Part shown: positions 25,540 through 34,006 of the stretch, piece by piece
Layout of the letters: the number at the start of each line of letters is the position of its first letter
Numbering within the stretch: position 1 is the stretch's first letter
DNA from: Bacteroidales bacterium
GTDB lineage: Bacteria > Bacteroidota > Bacteroidia > Bacteroidales > Lentimicrobiaceae
DNA: 35,068 nucleotides
Assembly: GCA_016705005.1 (NCBI GenBank)
Contig: JADIZB010000007.1
Span: 1-35,068, forward strand
Reading direction: 5' to 3'
The notes under the pieces: generated by a model
What the model was told of the DNA's origin: nothing
Databases searched by the model: none
Seen by the model: only the letters and a program-made list of their open reading frames with translations
Position numbers and translations under genes: made by a program

Positions 25540-28121
25540 GGGGTGCGATATTTAAGGTTGATACCCGGTAAAAACTGAAAACGGACCAGGCGTTTAAAGA
25601 ACCTTCTTAGCCAGCTTCTCTTCTTTGGAAGATCACCAAGAACAGATTCCACAGCCTGAAGATCTACACCATTGATAAGATAATGTGGTTGTGATGAGGT
25701 ACACTGCATAAATCCATCCAATGCACCCTGATCTGCCTCGGTCCATTGATGATTTGCCCGGCAAACCATTATAGACATTGATGATGATTCAATCAGGCCG
25801 GTAGGGAAAGGTGAGGATAGTAAATCAGGAATCTCAATCAGTACAAAATCCGGGCTGATAGAATCCGAAATGCCGGAGGGTATTAATTTCCGGAAATTAT
25901 TTGCCGAGAAAAATTCTGCGTTAATATCATAAGTCAAAATCTCCTTTTCATCCAGAACGGTTTCAGGACTCCTCAGAAAAGGACTCTCATAATCAGCCCT
26001 GTTATCGCTATATCCCAATAACCTTGATAGAATAGAGAAATGGTTTTTGTTCTTTTTAGGGTTTCGCTGAGACGGGCTTTGGTTTTCATCATGAGGATTT
26101 CGCGGGGTTATCCCTGCACGGAGAATTGACTCTTCCGGATACGTAAGGACAAGAATCTTTTTACCGAGGCTTTTAAGCTTTAGGGCGATGTTTCCCATGA
26201 GCACAGATTTTCCTTCAAGACTCAGTGTACTGAACAAAATTATGGTTTGTGGTTCTTTGGGATCAATGCTTGCTTTGGGAACCATAATGATGTTCTGTAC
26301 TATGATTTCCAATAGCCGGTTCGCGACAAACGGAAAATTAAGGGTTCCTGTTTTAAGTAATACTTTCGGGAAAATTCCGATCAGATTCAATTTCAAAAAT
26401 TTAGAAGCCCTCCGTGGATTCTTCAGTGTCTGATCAAAATACTCCATTGCCAGAATGGTTCCCAATAGTATAATAAAGCCAAAAACCGCTGCTACGATAA
26501 CCAGAAGCTTCCTCTTTGTGGGATTTGGTGAAAGCGGGAAGAATGGCTGATCCACAGCTTTGATACTTGAGGATAGTTCTGCATCCTGCAATTTTAATTT
26601 GGCAAGGTTAAGTCCATGCAGCAGTTCAAGAAACTCCTGCTCTGAAACATTGATTTCCCGTTCAATCCGTTTAATATTTGCTCCTGCAGGTGCATATACA
26701 GCGTATTGTTTCTGAAAATCCGTAATCCTGTCGCCCAATACTACCAGCCCTGCTTTTGTGTCCTCGAATTCAATTACATTTTTGAGCCAATCGTTCAACA
26801 ATGCATTGATGGGTAAACCCTCTGTTGTATGCCCATAATTGTAAAGTTTGTTCACAATTTCCCGCATTTCCTCTTTCAACTTTTCAGCCCTGATTTTCAG
26901 TGCTGTAAGTGATTGGCCATTGATCGAATCTGATCCTGGAATGGTTTCAATAGTTGCAATTTTTGAATTAAGATCCCCCAGTTGATTTCTCTTTTCAATG
27001 ATGGCTGCATTGTTAAGCTGAATTTGTTGCTGATTCCCCAGTTTATCCTCAATCCTCTTTAAAGCGGCCTGAGTTCCGGCAAGTTTTATGCGCATATTAT
27101 GGTAGTTCACATCCAGGTCTTCTTTGACAATGGCTACCGCTTTACTTTGTTCATAGTAATTGATGATATTGTGGTCTTCATTGAATTTCAAAAGTCTGTT
27201 TTCGCTGACCTGCAACCTTGCAGCAGCCTGTTTTACCTGATATTCAAAGTACTTCACAACAGCATCAGAACGGTTCTCCTTTATGCCTTTATAATTCCTG
27301 ATGCAGACTTCAGTAAGTATTACGAGTGTTTGCTGGCAGATTCCCGGATCATTGGATTCATAGTTGAGTTTAACCAGATCACTGGTTCCGATTCGCTGAA
27401 CCTTAACTTTTGAAAGTGCATTCAATGAGTAATGCGGATGGTTAAAGTAGAGTAATTCATAAACGAAATTGGTATCACTCATTGCCATAAAGGCTTTCAG
27501 GTTCAGAACAGTCTGTTCATAGGCTTCCTTATCGATTGATGAAGGTTTCATTCCATCATCTGAGGTAGAGTCAAGTGAACTGAAAGAGAAGTTCTCAATT
27601 GCTTTAATGGTATCGCTTTCGGTCGAATCTTTGGATGAAACACCGGCTGAATTCTGATTGTTACCAGGAGCTACGGAACCTGATACAGGTACTGATTGAG
27701 CTGATTTTCCAGGATTTTTATCCTTTATTGAGTTCTTATCCCTGACGATAAGCTGCTCAATATGTCCCGGAGTGATTGATCGCAAAGCATTGTAAGATTG
27801 GCGTGAAATAAATTTATCATCATACTTATCAAGCATCAAATGCTGTGCTAGCAAGCGGATGGCAACTTCATGCTGTGTTTCTCGTGACTTGATAACATTG
27901 ATCAGGTTATCAAAAGCAGTATTTGTTGCAAAAAAGCTGAGTGACTTATCCATTTCAACACTTGAGCCTGATGCAATTCCTGTATAAAGTGTTGTTTCAG
28001 ATGTATAAACATAGGTGGGCTTTCTGGTAAAATAAAGTACCAGCATGGCCATCAGCAATGGCGTAATAATCAATAGAACCATATGTTTCCTGAGTAACCT
28101 CAGAATCTCAATTATGCTCAT
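25536..28121 (-). CDS. Wzz/GumC chain-length determinant with degenerate BY-kinase domain
   Basis: 861 aa. The N-terminal Wzz domain has a first membrane helix (MVLLIITPLLMAMLVLYF), a periplasmic region with long coiled coils (about 290-500), and a second helix near 537-560 after the Pro-rich FPLSPNPTKRKLL motif. The cytoplasmic C-terminal part (about 580-861) follows the bacterial tyrosine kinase fold: a Walker-A-like FSTLSLEGKSVLMGN near 637 keeps GKS, but the Walker A' acidic motif reads KILVLTYPEES and Walker B reads DFVLIEIPDLL (Glu for Asp). The C-terminus has no Tyr cluster. So it probably sets polymer length and scaffolds export without autokinase activity. A low-complexity linker (about 125-190) is rich in Ser and Asp. 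It overlaps the TolC-like gene by 14 nt. Confidence 0.88.
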   Translation of the reverse strand: MSIIEILRLLRKHMVLLIITPLLMAMLVLYFTRKPTYVYTSETTLYTGIASGSSVEMDKSLSFFATNTAFDNLINVIKSRETQHEVAIRLLAQHLMLDKYDDKFISRQSYNALRSITPGHIEQLIVRDKNSIKDKNPGKSAQSVPVSGSVAPGNNQNSAGVSSKDSTESDTIKAIENFSFSSLDSTSDDGMKPSSIDKEAYEQTVLNLKAFMAMSDTNFVYELLYFNHPHYSLNALSKVKVQRIGTSDLVKLNYESNDPGICQQTLVILTEVCIRNYKGIKENRSDAVVKYFEYQVKQAAARLQVSENRLLKFNEDHNIINYYEQSKAVAIVKEDLDVNYHNMRIKLAGTQAALKRIEDKLGNQQQIQLNNAAIIEKRNQLGDLNSKIATIETIPGSDSINGQSLTALKIRAEKLKEEMREIVNKLYNYGHTTEGLPINALLNDWLKNVIEFEDTKAGLVVLGDRITDFQKQYAVYAPAGANIKRIEREINVSEQEFLELLHGLNLAKLKLQDAELSSSIKAVDQPFFPLSPNPTKRKLLVIVAAVFGFIILLGTILAMEYFDQTLKNPRRASKFLKLNLIGIFPKVLLKTGTLNFPFVANRLLEIIVQNIIMVPKASIDPKEPQTIILFSTLSLEGKSVLMGNIALKLKSLGKKILVLTYPEESILRAGITPRNPHDENQSPSQRNPKKNKNHFSILSRLLGYSDNRADYESPFLRSPETVLDEKEILTYDINAEFFSANNFRKLIPSGISDSISPDFVLIEIPDLLSSPFPTGLIESSSMSIMVCRANHQWTEADQGALDGFMQCTSSQPHYLINGVDLQAVESVLGDLPKKRSWLRRFFKRLVRFQFLPGINLKYRTP

Positions 28122-28881
28122 AGTTTTCCGGAATAGTATTTATAAGATTAAACCTGATTCCAACAATCTCTTCAAGTATCATATAGGCTGTCAGAAATTC
28201 CATGCGGGCATTTTCAAAGCCTGTTTCCAAATCGGAAAGACTGCTTGAAATATTGGTATATTCCGTCAATGGTATCACCCCATTCAGAAATTCCTTTTCC
28301 CTCATCTCCATACTCATTTTTACTGTTTCAAGATTTTTCGCCTTTATACTCAATAAGCGCTGCTTGAGAATCAAATTGTTGTATTGCGTTATAACAATCT
28401 GCCTTATCTCACTTTTAAGAGAAAGTATCAGACTTTCAGCCTGAATAATCTCTGACCTTGCAAGTCTCAGTTGATTTCTTCGGTCAGCAATCGTACTGAA
28501 GGGAAGATTGATATAAAATGCCGTAGTATATTGTGTCTGACTACTGGAGGATGCAACTGGTATCGGATCGATTGACCCTGTAGAACTTGTAGCATAATTG
28601 AACAGATTACCGTATCCTACATTAGCCTGTAATCCAACATTTCTGGTCCACTCTATACGCTTCGACCTTAGTTTTGATTCATTTATCATCAACTGCTGGT
28701 CACTGTATATTAACTGAGGACTATTCACAATTGCAGAATCAATCAGAATCTCAAGCGGAGGTAGCTTTTTGCTGATATCCTCGGTCAACGGATCAAAAAC
28801 GGTATTCTTCTGTGCAGACAAAGAACCGGTGTGAACCAACCAGAATGTAAGCGCAAGGTATAGTAAAACGGGAACTTTCAT
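28108..28881 (-). CDS. Half-length TolC/OEP-family outer membrane protein
   Basis: About 257 aa from the ATG at 28881 (preferred over the TTG at 28887 because MKVPVLLYLALTFWLVHTG is a proper signal peptide ending near LSAQ). The mature part has one OEP repeat: helix KLPPLEILIDSAIVNSPQLI, a beta-strand region rich in N, Y, S and T (about 85-130), then two long helices ending LEEIVGIRFNLINTIPEN. Full TolC proteins have two such repeats and about 420-480 residues. It is the first gene of the export operon and overlaps Wzz, so it probably forms or assists the outer-membrane exit of the polymer. A Wza-type protein is not present in the window. Confidence 0.8.
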   Translation of the reverse strand: MKVPVLLYLALTFWLVHTGSLSAQKNTVFDPLTEDISKKLPPLEILIDSAIVNSPQLIYSDQQLMINESKLRSKRIEWTRNVGLQANVGYGNLFNYATSSTGSIDPIPVASSSSQTQYTTAFYINLPFSTIADRRNQLRLARSEIIQAESLILSLKSEIRQIVITQYNNLILKQRLLSIKAKNLETVKMSMEMREKEFLNGVIPLTEYTNISSSLSDLETGFENARMEFLTAYMILEEIVGIRFNLINTIPENYEHN

Positions 28882-28925
28882 ACACAAGCAGTTTTATCAG
28901 GTAAACTGAAATTATATATCCGGCT

Positions 28926-28933
28926 CAAAAATA
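28926..28933 (-). promoter_or_regulatory. Candidate -7 box for the export operon
   Basis: On the minus strand TATTTTTG (TAnnTTTG consensus) lies about 45 nt upstream of the TolC-like ATG. It is the same 8-mer found before uvrB. No clear -33 TTTG at the usual 19-nt spacing. Confidence 0.4.
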
Positions 28934-29460
28934 GATTTCCGGAGTATTTTCCATAGCATTTATCAATAAATTGCTCCATTGTAATGACCTGTAGCCCGAT
29001 ATTATTGAGTGATTGTGATTTTCAGCTGTAAGATGGCGGAATATAGTAAGGATTACATCCTTGAATTGACCATTTTCTAAAAAAAGCCTTGAAGAAAATC
29101 GCTGTATATACAGGACTTCTCCAAGGCAGAGGACAAACTCCCGGCGTTTGCCCCCATACGACAATACTCATAGTAAATACTAAAAGGATTAATATTTTCC
29201 CAGGCATTGTCGGTGAAAATGGCGGATCCGGAGATCTGCCGACTTAATGAAATTTCAGTTTTATTTATACAGGGTTTCCGATACACCGGTTATTGATGGA
29301 GTATTGATGGTTAACTGAAATCAACCCTGATTTAACTGGTCTTTGTCATTTAATATTTGAGATAAAACCGCATAATTAGTATAGTACATTGTAAATTAAG
29401 ATAATAACTATAACTTCATAGGCTGTTTTTGACTTAAATTTCTATTTTCTTCATATTTTA
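28934..29460. other. Intergenic region, 5' of the export operon
   Basis: No confident gene. On the minus strand, a 61-codon frame starting at 29207 opens with a signal-peptide-like MPGKILILLVFTMSIVVWG and ends at 29022; neighbouring frames also stay open for 70-80 codons, so a decayed or frameshifted secreted protein is possible. A hairpin GGCAGATC-TCCG-GATCCGCC sits at 29221-29240, about 13 nt before that ATG. The stretch 29281-29460 is AT-rich and featureless. Confidence 0.4.
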
Positions 29461-31527
29461 TCAATTTGCATTGTAGATTCTGGTATTATCCCTGTAACCG
29501 TTTACGTTTTTAAACCAATCTTTATTTTGAACCCCGGAACTTTCAGCCCAATCACCAAACAGAAGGAATGCAGAATTAATCTGAGCTCTCTCTACGGTGT
29601 ATTCAAAGTCATCGACAACATTCATTGCCCAGGGCAGGTTATTCTCAGTTCTGAAGTATCTTCCATTTCCGGGACGGCTATCATCGCGTTTGGTGCCAAA
29701 CAAAGATTGATTCATCTGATCGGTTGGCTGCATATCGGGAAGATGAATCTCATGGCTTCTCTGGGACATCACGAAAATAAAAGGGTTATAAGGAGCCACG
29801 CCAATGGCAGAACTGCTAAAGGGGGTGATAAAGTCAATTACCATCTCAATATTTCCGGGTGTGCCAGTCCGGCCTCCTGGTACGGTATTGAGTCCCTGCA
29901 TTCCGTCGGGATTTTCACCTCCAATATCTGAGAATGTTGTCAAAGCTTTATCGAATACAATAAAGACAGCTTCCGACTGTCCGGTTTCCGTGCCATTTTC
30001 AGATAAGTCAACGATGTTTTCAGTCAGATGCATGCCAGTAGCACTTTCTACATTTGATGGTGAAACGCCGGGCAATTGAAATCCGAATCCTGATTTAAGA
30101 TTCGCACCCATTGCCGTAGGTATAAAAGACGATCTGATCTGTACGATATCATTATTACCATTTGTAATCTGACTGAAACGGTATTTGATTACAAGGTCAT
30201 TGAAATCATAATCACCGGTATCGGGCCACATATCTTCAAAAGCAAGGGAGCCATAGGTAGTTTCCCCGGGAAAATAACTGATGAATGCCTTTTCAGAATC
30301 CTCAGGAAAATCATCAAAAATATCCGGAACACCATCAGAATCCGAATCCGGATTTACGTAAGTGATCAAAGGCATGGAGGTATACTGTATTCCCTCGACC
30401 GGGTTGGCAGTGACATAGAAAATCGCATCATTAAAGTCATTATCACAGGATCCATCCCTTCTTTGATCCTCAAAACTTAACAAAACAAGGTCTCTTCCCG
30501 GATCGAGCAGCATCAATGCGTGCTGCTTTCTGTTTGCATTGGATTCAGGGTTTAGCCAACTATCGGAATAAAATGCCAGGGCATTGGGATTTACTGTTCC
30601 GTTAAAAGCATTCTGTAACATCACCCAACCAATTCTAGTGTTGGCAGGAAACCGCCCCAGCAGCACCTTATTGCCTGAAATCAGACCTCCCCCGCTTCCC
30701 TGATAAGACACATTGGGGTAAATAATTGTTATACTGGTTATATCACTTACAGTCGCCGGCGGATCGTTTACATCATACGTGTAGAATCCAATGGTGTTTC
30801 TGTAACCGGCTCCTTCATGAACATAAGTAAGCCAGATATCTGATTCCTGAACCACTGTTAATGAAGTTTCATTTCCTGATTCCAGATATTCAGGATTGTA
30901 TTGGGGCACAGGTCTTTTCTCAGGAAGTGAAGCATTGATATCATTCAGGAGATCCTGGCCGATTGGGTCATTTGATGGCTCGAGATAGTCAGGAACTCCT
31001 AATGAATTAAAGGTCCCAAGGAAATTGAGGGGTACTCCTGCTTTAAATTGAAGTGTCGATTTGTATCCGTTTCTCGTTGATTTCAAATTCATTGTTTTCT
31101 GGGCACCTCCGTAAGTAACGTGGAACTGGTTTCCATTCAAGGAAACCTTGGTTTCAGAAGGGAATCCAATAAACCGGGTAGAAACAACAATATTTTTCAG
31201 GTAATCAGGAAGGGCAATCATGCCTGAAAACTTGCCCTCACTGTCGGAGGCACCGCTTGTCATCAGAACACCACCTGAATCAGGATGGGCGGTATAGATA
31301 TCAAATCTGACCCCCGGTACAGGCTGATTGATGTTATCATAAGCTTCGATGGAGAATAATTTCTCCGAGGCAGTTTTAAAGGCAAATTGAGGAGAAACAT
31401 TCAAATCTCCGAATTTTGCAGAAATATTGGTCTTATCATCCGGTAACTCTTTTTGGCAGGAAATCAGACCCAGCGTCGAAATTACCAATATGAACAAAAT
31501 CTGAAAATATCTTTGATTACTTAACAT
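29461..31527 (-). CDS. LruC domain-containing lipoprotein with DUF4114
   Basis: 688 aa. The signal peptide and lipobox are LGLISC (Cys24), so it is predicted to be anchored in the outer membrane. Residues about 55-150 look like a surface repeat (carboxypeptidase-regulatory type, PVPGVRFDIYTAHPDSGGVLM). About 290-400 is DUF4114-like, with ALMLLDPGRDLVLLSFEDQR and CDNDFNDAIFYV. Near residue 400 is a Ca-binding type NPDSDSDGVPDIFDDFPEDS, and the rest is the LruC domain (EDMWPDTGDYDFNDLVIKYR, NNLPWAMNVVDDFEYTVE). Such proteins are common and uncharacterised in Bacteroidota. It has its own transcription unit, divergent from cysQ. Function unknown; surface adhesion or envelope binding is inference. 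Confidence 0.88.
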   Translation of the reverse strand: MLSNQRYFQILFILVISTLGLISCQKELPDDKTNISAKFGDLNVSPQFAFKTASEKLFSIEAYDNINQPVPGVRFDIYTAHPDSGGVLMTSGASDSEGKFSGMIALPDYLKNIVVSTRFIGFPSETKVSLNGNQFHVTYGGAQKTMNLKSTRNGYKSTLQFKAGVPLNFLGTFNSLGVPDYLEPSNDPIGQDLLNDINASLPEKRPVPQYNPEYLESGNETSLTVVQESDIWLTYVHEGAGYRNTIGFYTYDVNDPPATVSDITSITIIYPNVSYQGSGGGLISGNKVLLGRFPANTRIGWVMLQNAFNGTVNPNALAFYSDSWLNPESNANRKQHALMLLDPGRDLVLLSFEDQRRDGSCDNDFNDAIFYVTANPVEGIQYTSMPLITYVNPDSDSDGVPDIFDDFPEDSEKAFISYFPGETTYGSLAFEDMWPDTGDYDFNDLVIKYRFSQITNGNNDIVQIRSSFIPTAMGANLKSGFGFQLPGVSPSNVESATGMHLTENIVDLSENGTETGQSEAVFIVFDKALTTFSDIGGENPDGMQGLNTVPGGRTGTPGNIEMVIDFITPFSSSAIGVAPYNPFIFVMSQRSHEIHLPDMQPTDQMNQSLFGTKRDDSRPGNGRYFRTENNLPWAMNVVDDFEYTVERAQINSAFLLFGDWAESSGVQNKDWFKNVNGYRDNTRIYNAN

Positions 31528-31859
31528 GTGTGCAAGACGTTTATTCCAATTAATGTCTTCTGTAAAAGAAAATAACCCATGATTCTCAATAAAAAATTCT
31601 CAATACCATTAAGCATCGCTCTTTTTCTACAAAATACATTGTTATACAAACCGCATCAGTTATTTCAACACTTATGCCAGAAATTACAAATATCTATTAA
31701 TCAATATATTATTAAAAATAATCTAGGAATAACTGTTCCAATACAGGACAATAATCCTATGATGGGACTTTTTCCTAATGCCGGATGGATCGACTTATGC
31801 CGAATCTGACGGACAAGTGATTCCCTTCAGTATCTTTACCGGTATAATAGAACAAATTC
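31528..31859. other. Divergent intergenic region, AT-rich
   Basis: 332 nt between the LruC protein start and cysQ. It contains a 10-nt direct repeat ATTCTCAATA (31582-31591 and 31596-31605) and a TATCTTTA at 31831-31838 that is one base off the -7 consensus for cysQ. A 76-codon open frame at 31579-31809 is AT-rich and unlike a protein. Confidence 0.4.
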
Positions 31860-32702
31860 ATGATCACTCCATACATCTCTCATTTAACATTCCAGGCCAT
31901 AAAAGCTGCCATCAAAGCCGGGCAGCTGATACTGGACATATATAACAGTGAATATATTACCACCTTTAAGGAAGATAACAGTCCACTGACCACTGCTGAT
32001 TCGGCTGCACACAGAAGCATTGCGGCAGATCTTGCAGAAACCGGTTTTCCTGTCCTGAGCGAAGAAGGGAAAGAGATACCCCGGGAAGTCAGGCAACAAT
32101 GGCACTATTTCTGGATGGTTGATCCGCTTGACGGGACAAAGGAATTTATCAGCAGAAATGGCGAATTCACAGTAAATATTGCCTTAATAGCAGCAGACAC
32201 CCCTGTTATTGGCGTTATTTATGTACCCGTAAGCGGGATGTTGTATTTCGGCAATAAAGAGACAGGCTCCTATAGCCTTGATTGTTCAGTTTATCCATTC
32301 AACGATCAGATTAACGGATTGGAGAATTTGCTTGTAAATTGTTTAAAACTGCCATTGGCTGGTTTGTCGGAACAATTTACAATTCTGGCCAGCCGGTCAC
32401 ACTTAACCCCGGAAACATCAGCAATCATTGATAATATTCTTAAGGAATATCCTGACAGCAATATTGTCAATACCGGCAGTTCATTAAAGTTCTGCAGGCT
32501 GGCTGAAGGAAACGCCCACTTTTACCCCCGCTTTAGTCCTACCATGGAATGGGATACAGCAGCAGGTCATGCCATTGCTGCATATTCAGGGATTCAGATA
32601 AAAGCATGGCCTGGGCCAGGTCCGTTAAAATATAACAAGGAAAGCCTGGTCAACCCATGGTTCATTGCCCGGGTAGCCGGGTTGCCTGACTTTGAAGGGT
32701 AG
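31860..32702 (+). CDS. cysQ: 3'(2'),5'-bisphosphate nucleotidase CysQ
   Basis: 280 aa, Li-sensitive inositol monophosphatase fold; it converts 3'-phosphoadenosine 5'-phosphate to AMP and Pi, recycling the by-product of PAPS use. Metal-binding motifs are FPVLSEEGKEI (Glu68-Glu69), WMVDPLDGTKEFI (Asp88, Asp91) and MEWDTAAGHAI (C-terminal Asp). The N-terminus AIKAAIKAGQLILDIYNS and DNSPLTTADSAAH are also typical. Length and start ATG 31860 fit the family. No sulfate assimilation genes are adjacent in the window. A membrane GT2 follows after 59 nt, probably in the same transcript. Confidence 0.92.
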   Translation: MITPYISHLTFQAIKAAIKAGQLILDIYNSEYITTFKEDNSPLTTADSAAHRSIAADLAETGFPVLSEEGKEIPREVRQQWHYFWMVDPLDGTKEFISRNGEFTVNIALIAADTPVIGVIYVPVSGMLYFGNKETGSYSLDCSVYPFNDQINGLENLLVNCLKLPLAGLSEQFTILASRSHLTPETSAIIDNILKEYPDSNIVNTGSSLKFCRLAEGNAHFYPRFSPTMEWDTAAGHAIAAYSGIQIKAWPGPGPLKYNKESLVNPWFIARVAGLPDFEG

Positions 32703-32761
32703 AACCCGTTACTTCTGTTCATTTTTGAAATCAACTTCCTATAAAGGAAATTTTTTCGAAA

Positions 32762-33946
32762 ATGACAGCAACCATCTTAGCTTTCTGGATTCTGGTATTC
32801 ATTGTATTCTATGCTTATGCCGGATATGGAATCCTCCTCTATCTGATTGTCAGATTGAAACGGATTCTTTCAAGAAAAAAACAACCCTGGGATCCCGGGT
32901 TTGAGCCTGAAGTAACCCTCTTTGTCGCAGCTTACAATGAAACGGACTATGTCCAGGCCAAAGTTGAAAACTCGCTTGCACTTGATTATCCTGAAGAAAA
33001 ACTTCATCTGGTATGGGTAACCGATGGTTCAGACGATGGAACCCCCGACATGCTTAAATCATGGAACCGACTGAAGGTTTACCACCAAGCGGAACGGGCA
33101 GGCAAAATCGGAGCCATGAACCGGGGTATGAAACTCATCACCACCCCCTTTGTCATATTTACCGATGCCAATACCATGCTTAACCGTGATGCGGTCAGAA
33201 ATATCATCCGACACTATAAAGATCCAAAGGTAGGTGGTGTTGCCGGGGAGAAAAGAATCGCAACAAGTGAAAAAGATGCTGCTGCTGGCGCAGGGGAAGG
33301 AATCTACTGGAAATACGAATCTGCCCTGAAGAAGCTTGATTCAGAACTATACTCTGTTGTAGGGGCTGCCGGGGAGTTGTTCTCCGTCAGGACCGAACTT
33401 TTTCATGACGTGGAAAAAGATACGTTGCTCGATGATTTTATTCTGACCATGCGTATTACCCAACAGGGTTATATTGTAAGATATGAACCGGATGCCAACG
33501 CTACAGAAACATCCTCAGCCAATGTTGAAGAAGAGTTGAAACGAAAAATAAGGATTTCAGCCGGAGGACTGCAAAGTGTAGTCAGATTAAAAGCCATCCT
33601 GAATGTCTTCAGATACAGAACCCTGTCATTTCAGTACATTTCACACAGGGTACTCCGTTGGACTTTAGCCCCGCTGGCCCTGCCATTTATATTTTTGCTG
33701 AATCTGGTGATTGCACTTGATTCCGGCATCTTTATTCCGGGGTTCTACACATTTTTATTCTGGTGCCAGGTGCTGTTCTATCTTGCAGCTTTGTCGGGTT
33801 GGTACCTTGAGAATAAAAAGGTCAAAGTCAAAGTGTTGTTCGTACCTTATTACTTTTTCATCATGAATCTATCAGTTTACCTGGGATTCAGACGATTTAT
33901 CAAAGGCCGGCAGACAGTCAACTGGGAAAGGGCGAAAAGGGCATGA
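32762..33946 (+). CDS. Membrane glycosyltransferase family 2
   Basis: 394 aa. One N-terminal helix (ILAFWILVFIVFYAYAGYGILLYLIV), a GT-A domain (VTLFVAAYNETDYVQAKVENSL, LVWVTDGSDDGTPDML, FVIFTDANTMLNRDAV as the DxN/DxD site, TLLDDFILTMRI) and two or three C-terminal helices (LAPLALPFIFLLNLVIAL, FYTFLFWCQVLFYLAALSGWYL). In place of QxxRW it has the basic ELKRKIRISAGG block, as in the EPS GT2 subfamily (IcaA/BcsA relatives, shorter form). It acts at the inner membrane; product unknown. Ends 7 nt before a strong bidirectional terminator. Confidence 0.9.
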   Translation: MTATILAFWILVFIVFYAYAGYGILLYLIVRLKRILSRKKQPWDPGFEPEVTLFVAAYNETDYVQAKVENSLALDYPEEKLHLVWVTDGSDDGTPDMLKSWNRLKVYHQAERAGKIGAMNRGMKLITTPFVIFTDANTMLNRDAVRNIIRHYKDPKVGGVAGEKRIATSEKDAAAGAGEGIYWKYESALKKLDSELYSVVGAAGELFSVRTELFHDVEKDTLLDDFILTMRITQQGYIVRYEPDANATETSSANVEEELKRKIRISAGGLQSVVRLKAILNVFRYRTLSFQYISHRVLRWTLAPLALPFIFLLNLVIALDSGIFIPGFYTFLFWCQVLFYLAALSGWYLENKKVKVKVLFVPYYFFIMNLSVYLGFRRFIKGRQTVNWERAKRA

Positions 33947-33953
33947 TTAAAAC

Positions 33954-33986
33954 AAAAAAGCCATGGCGATTTGCCATGGCTTTTTT
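33954..33986. terminator. Bidirectional intrinsic terminator
   Basis: AAAAAAGCCATGGC (33954-33967) and GCCATGGCTTTTTT (33973-33986) form a perfect 14-bp stem with a 5-nt loop. It has a T-run on each strand. It ends the GT2 on the plus strand and the FKBP gene on the minus strand (stop at 34009-34007). Confidence 0.92.
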
Positions 33987-34006
33987 GTTGATTGAATATG
34001 ATTTCT

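Noticed and set aside
10699..28881. Recent horizontal transfer of the EPS locus
   Set aside because: No integrase, transposase, tRNA site or flanking direct repeat is visible, and base composition is not clearly different by eye; EPS loci often are mobile, but there is no direct evidence here.
29527..29931. 134-codon plus-strand frame
   Set aside because: Antisense to the intact LruC-domain gene.
31579..31809. 76-codon plus-strand frame upstream of cysQ
   Set aside because: Very AT-rich, no protein-like pattern, and in a region where promoters are expected.
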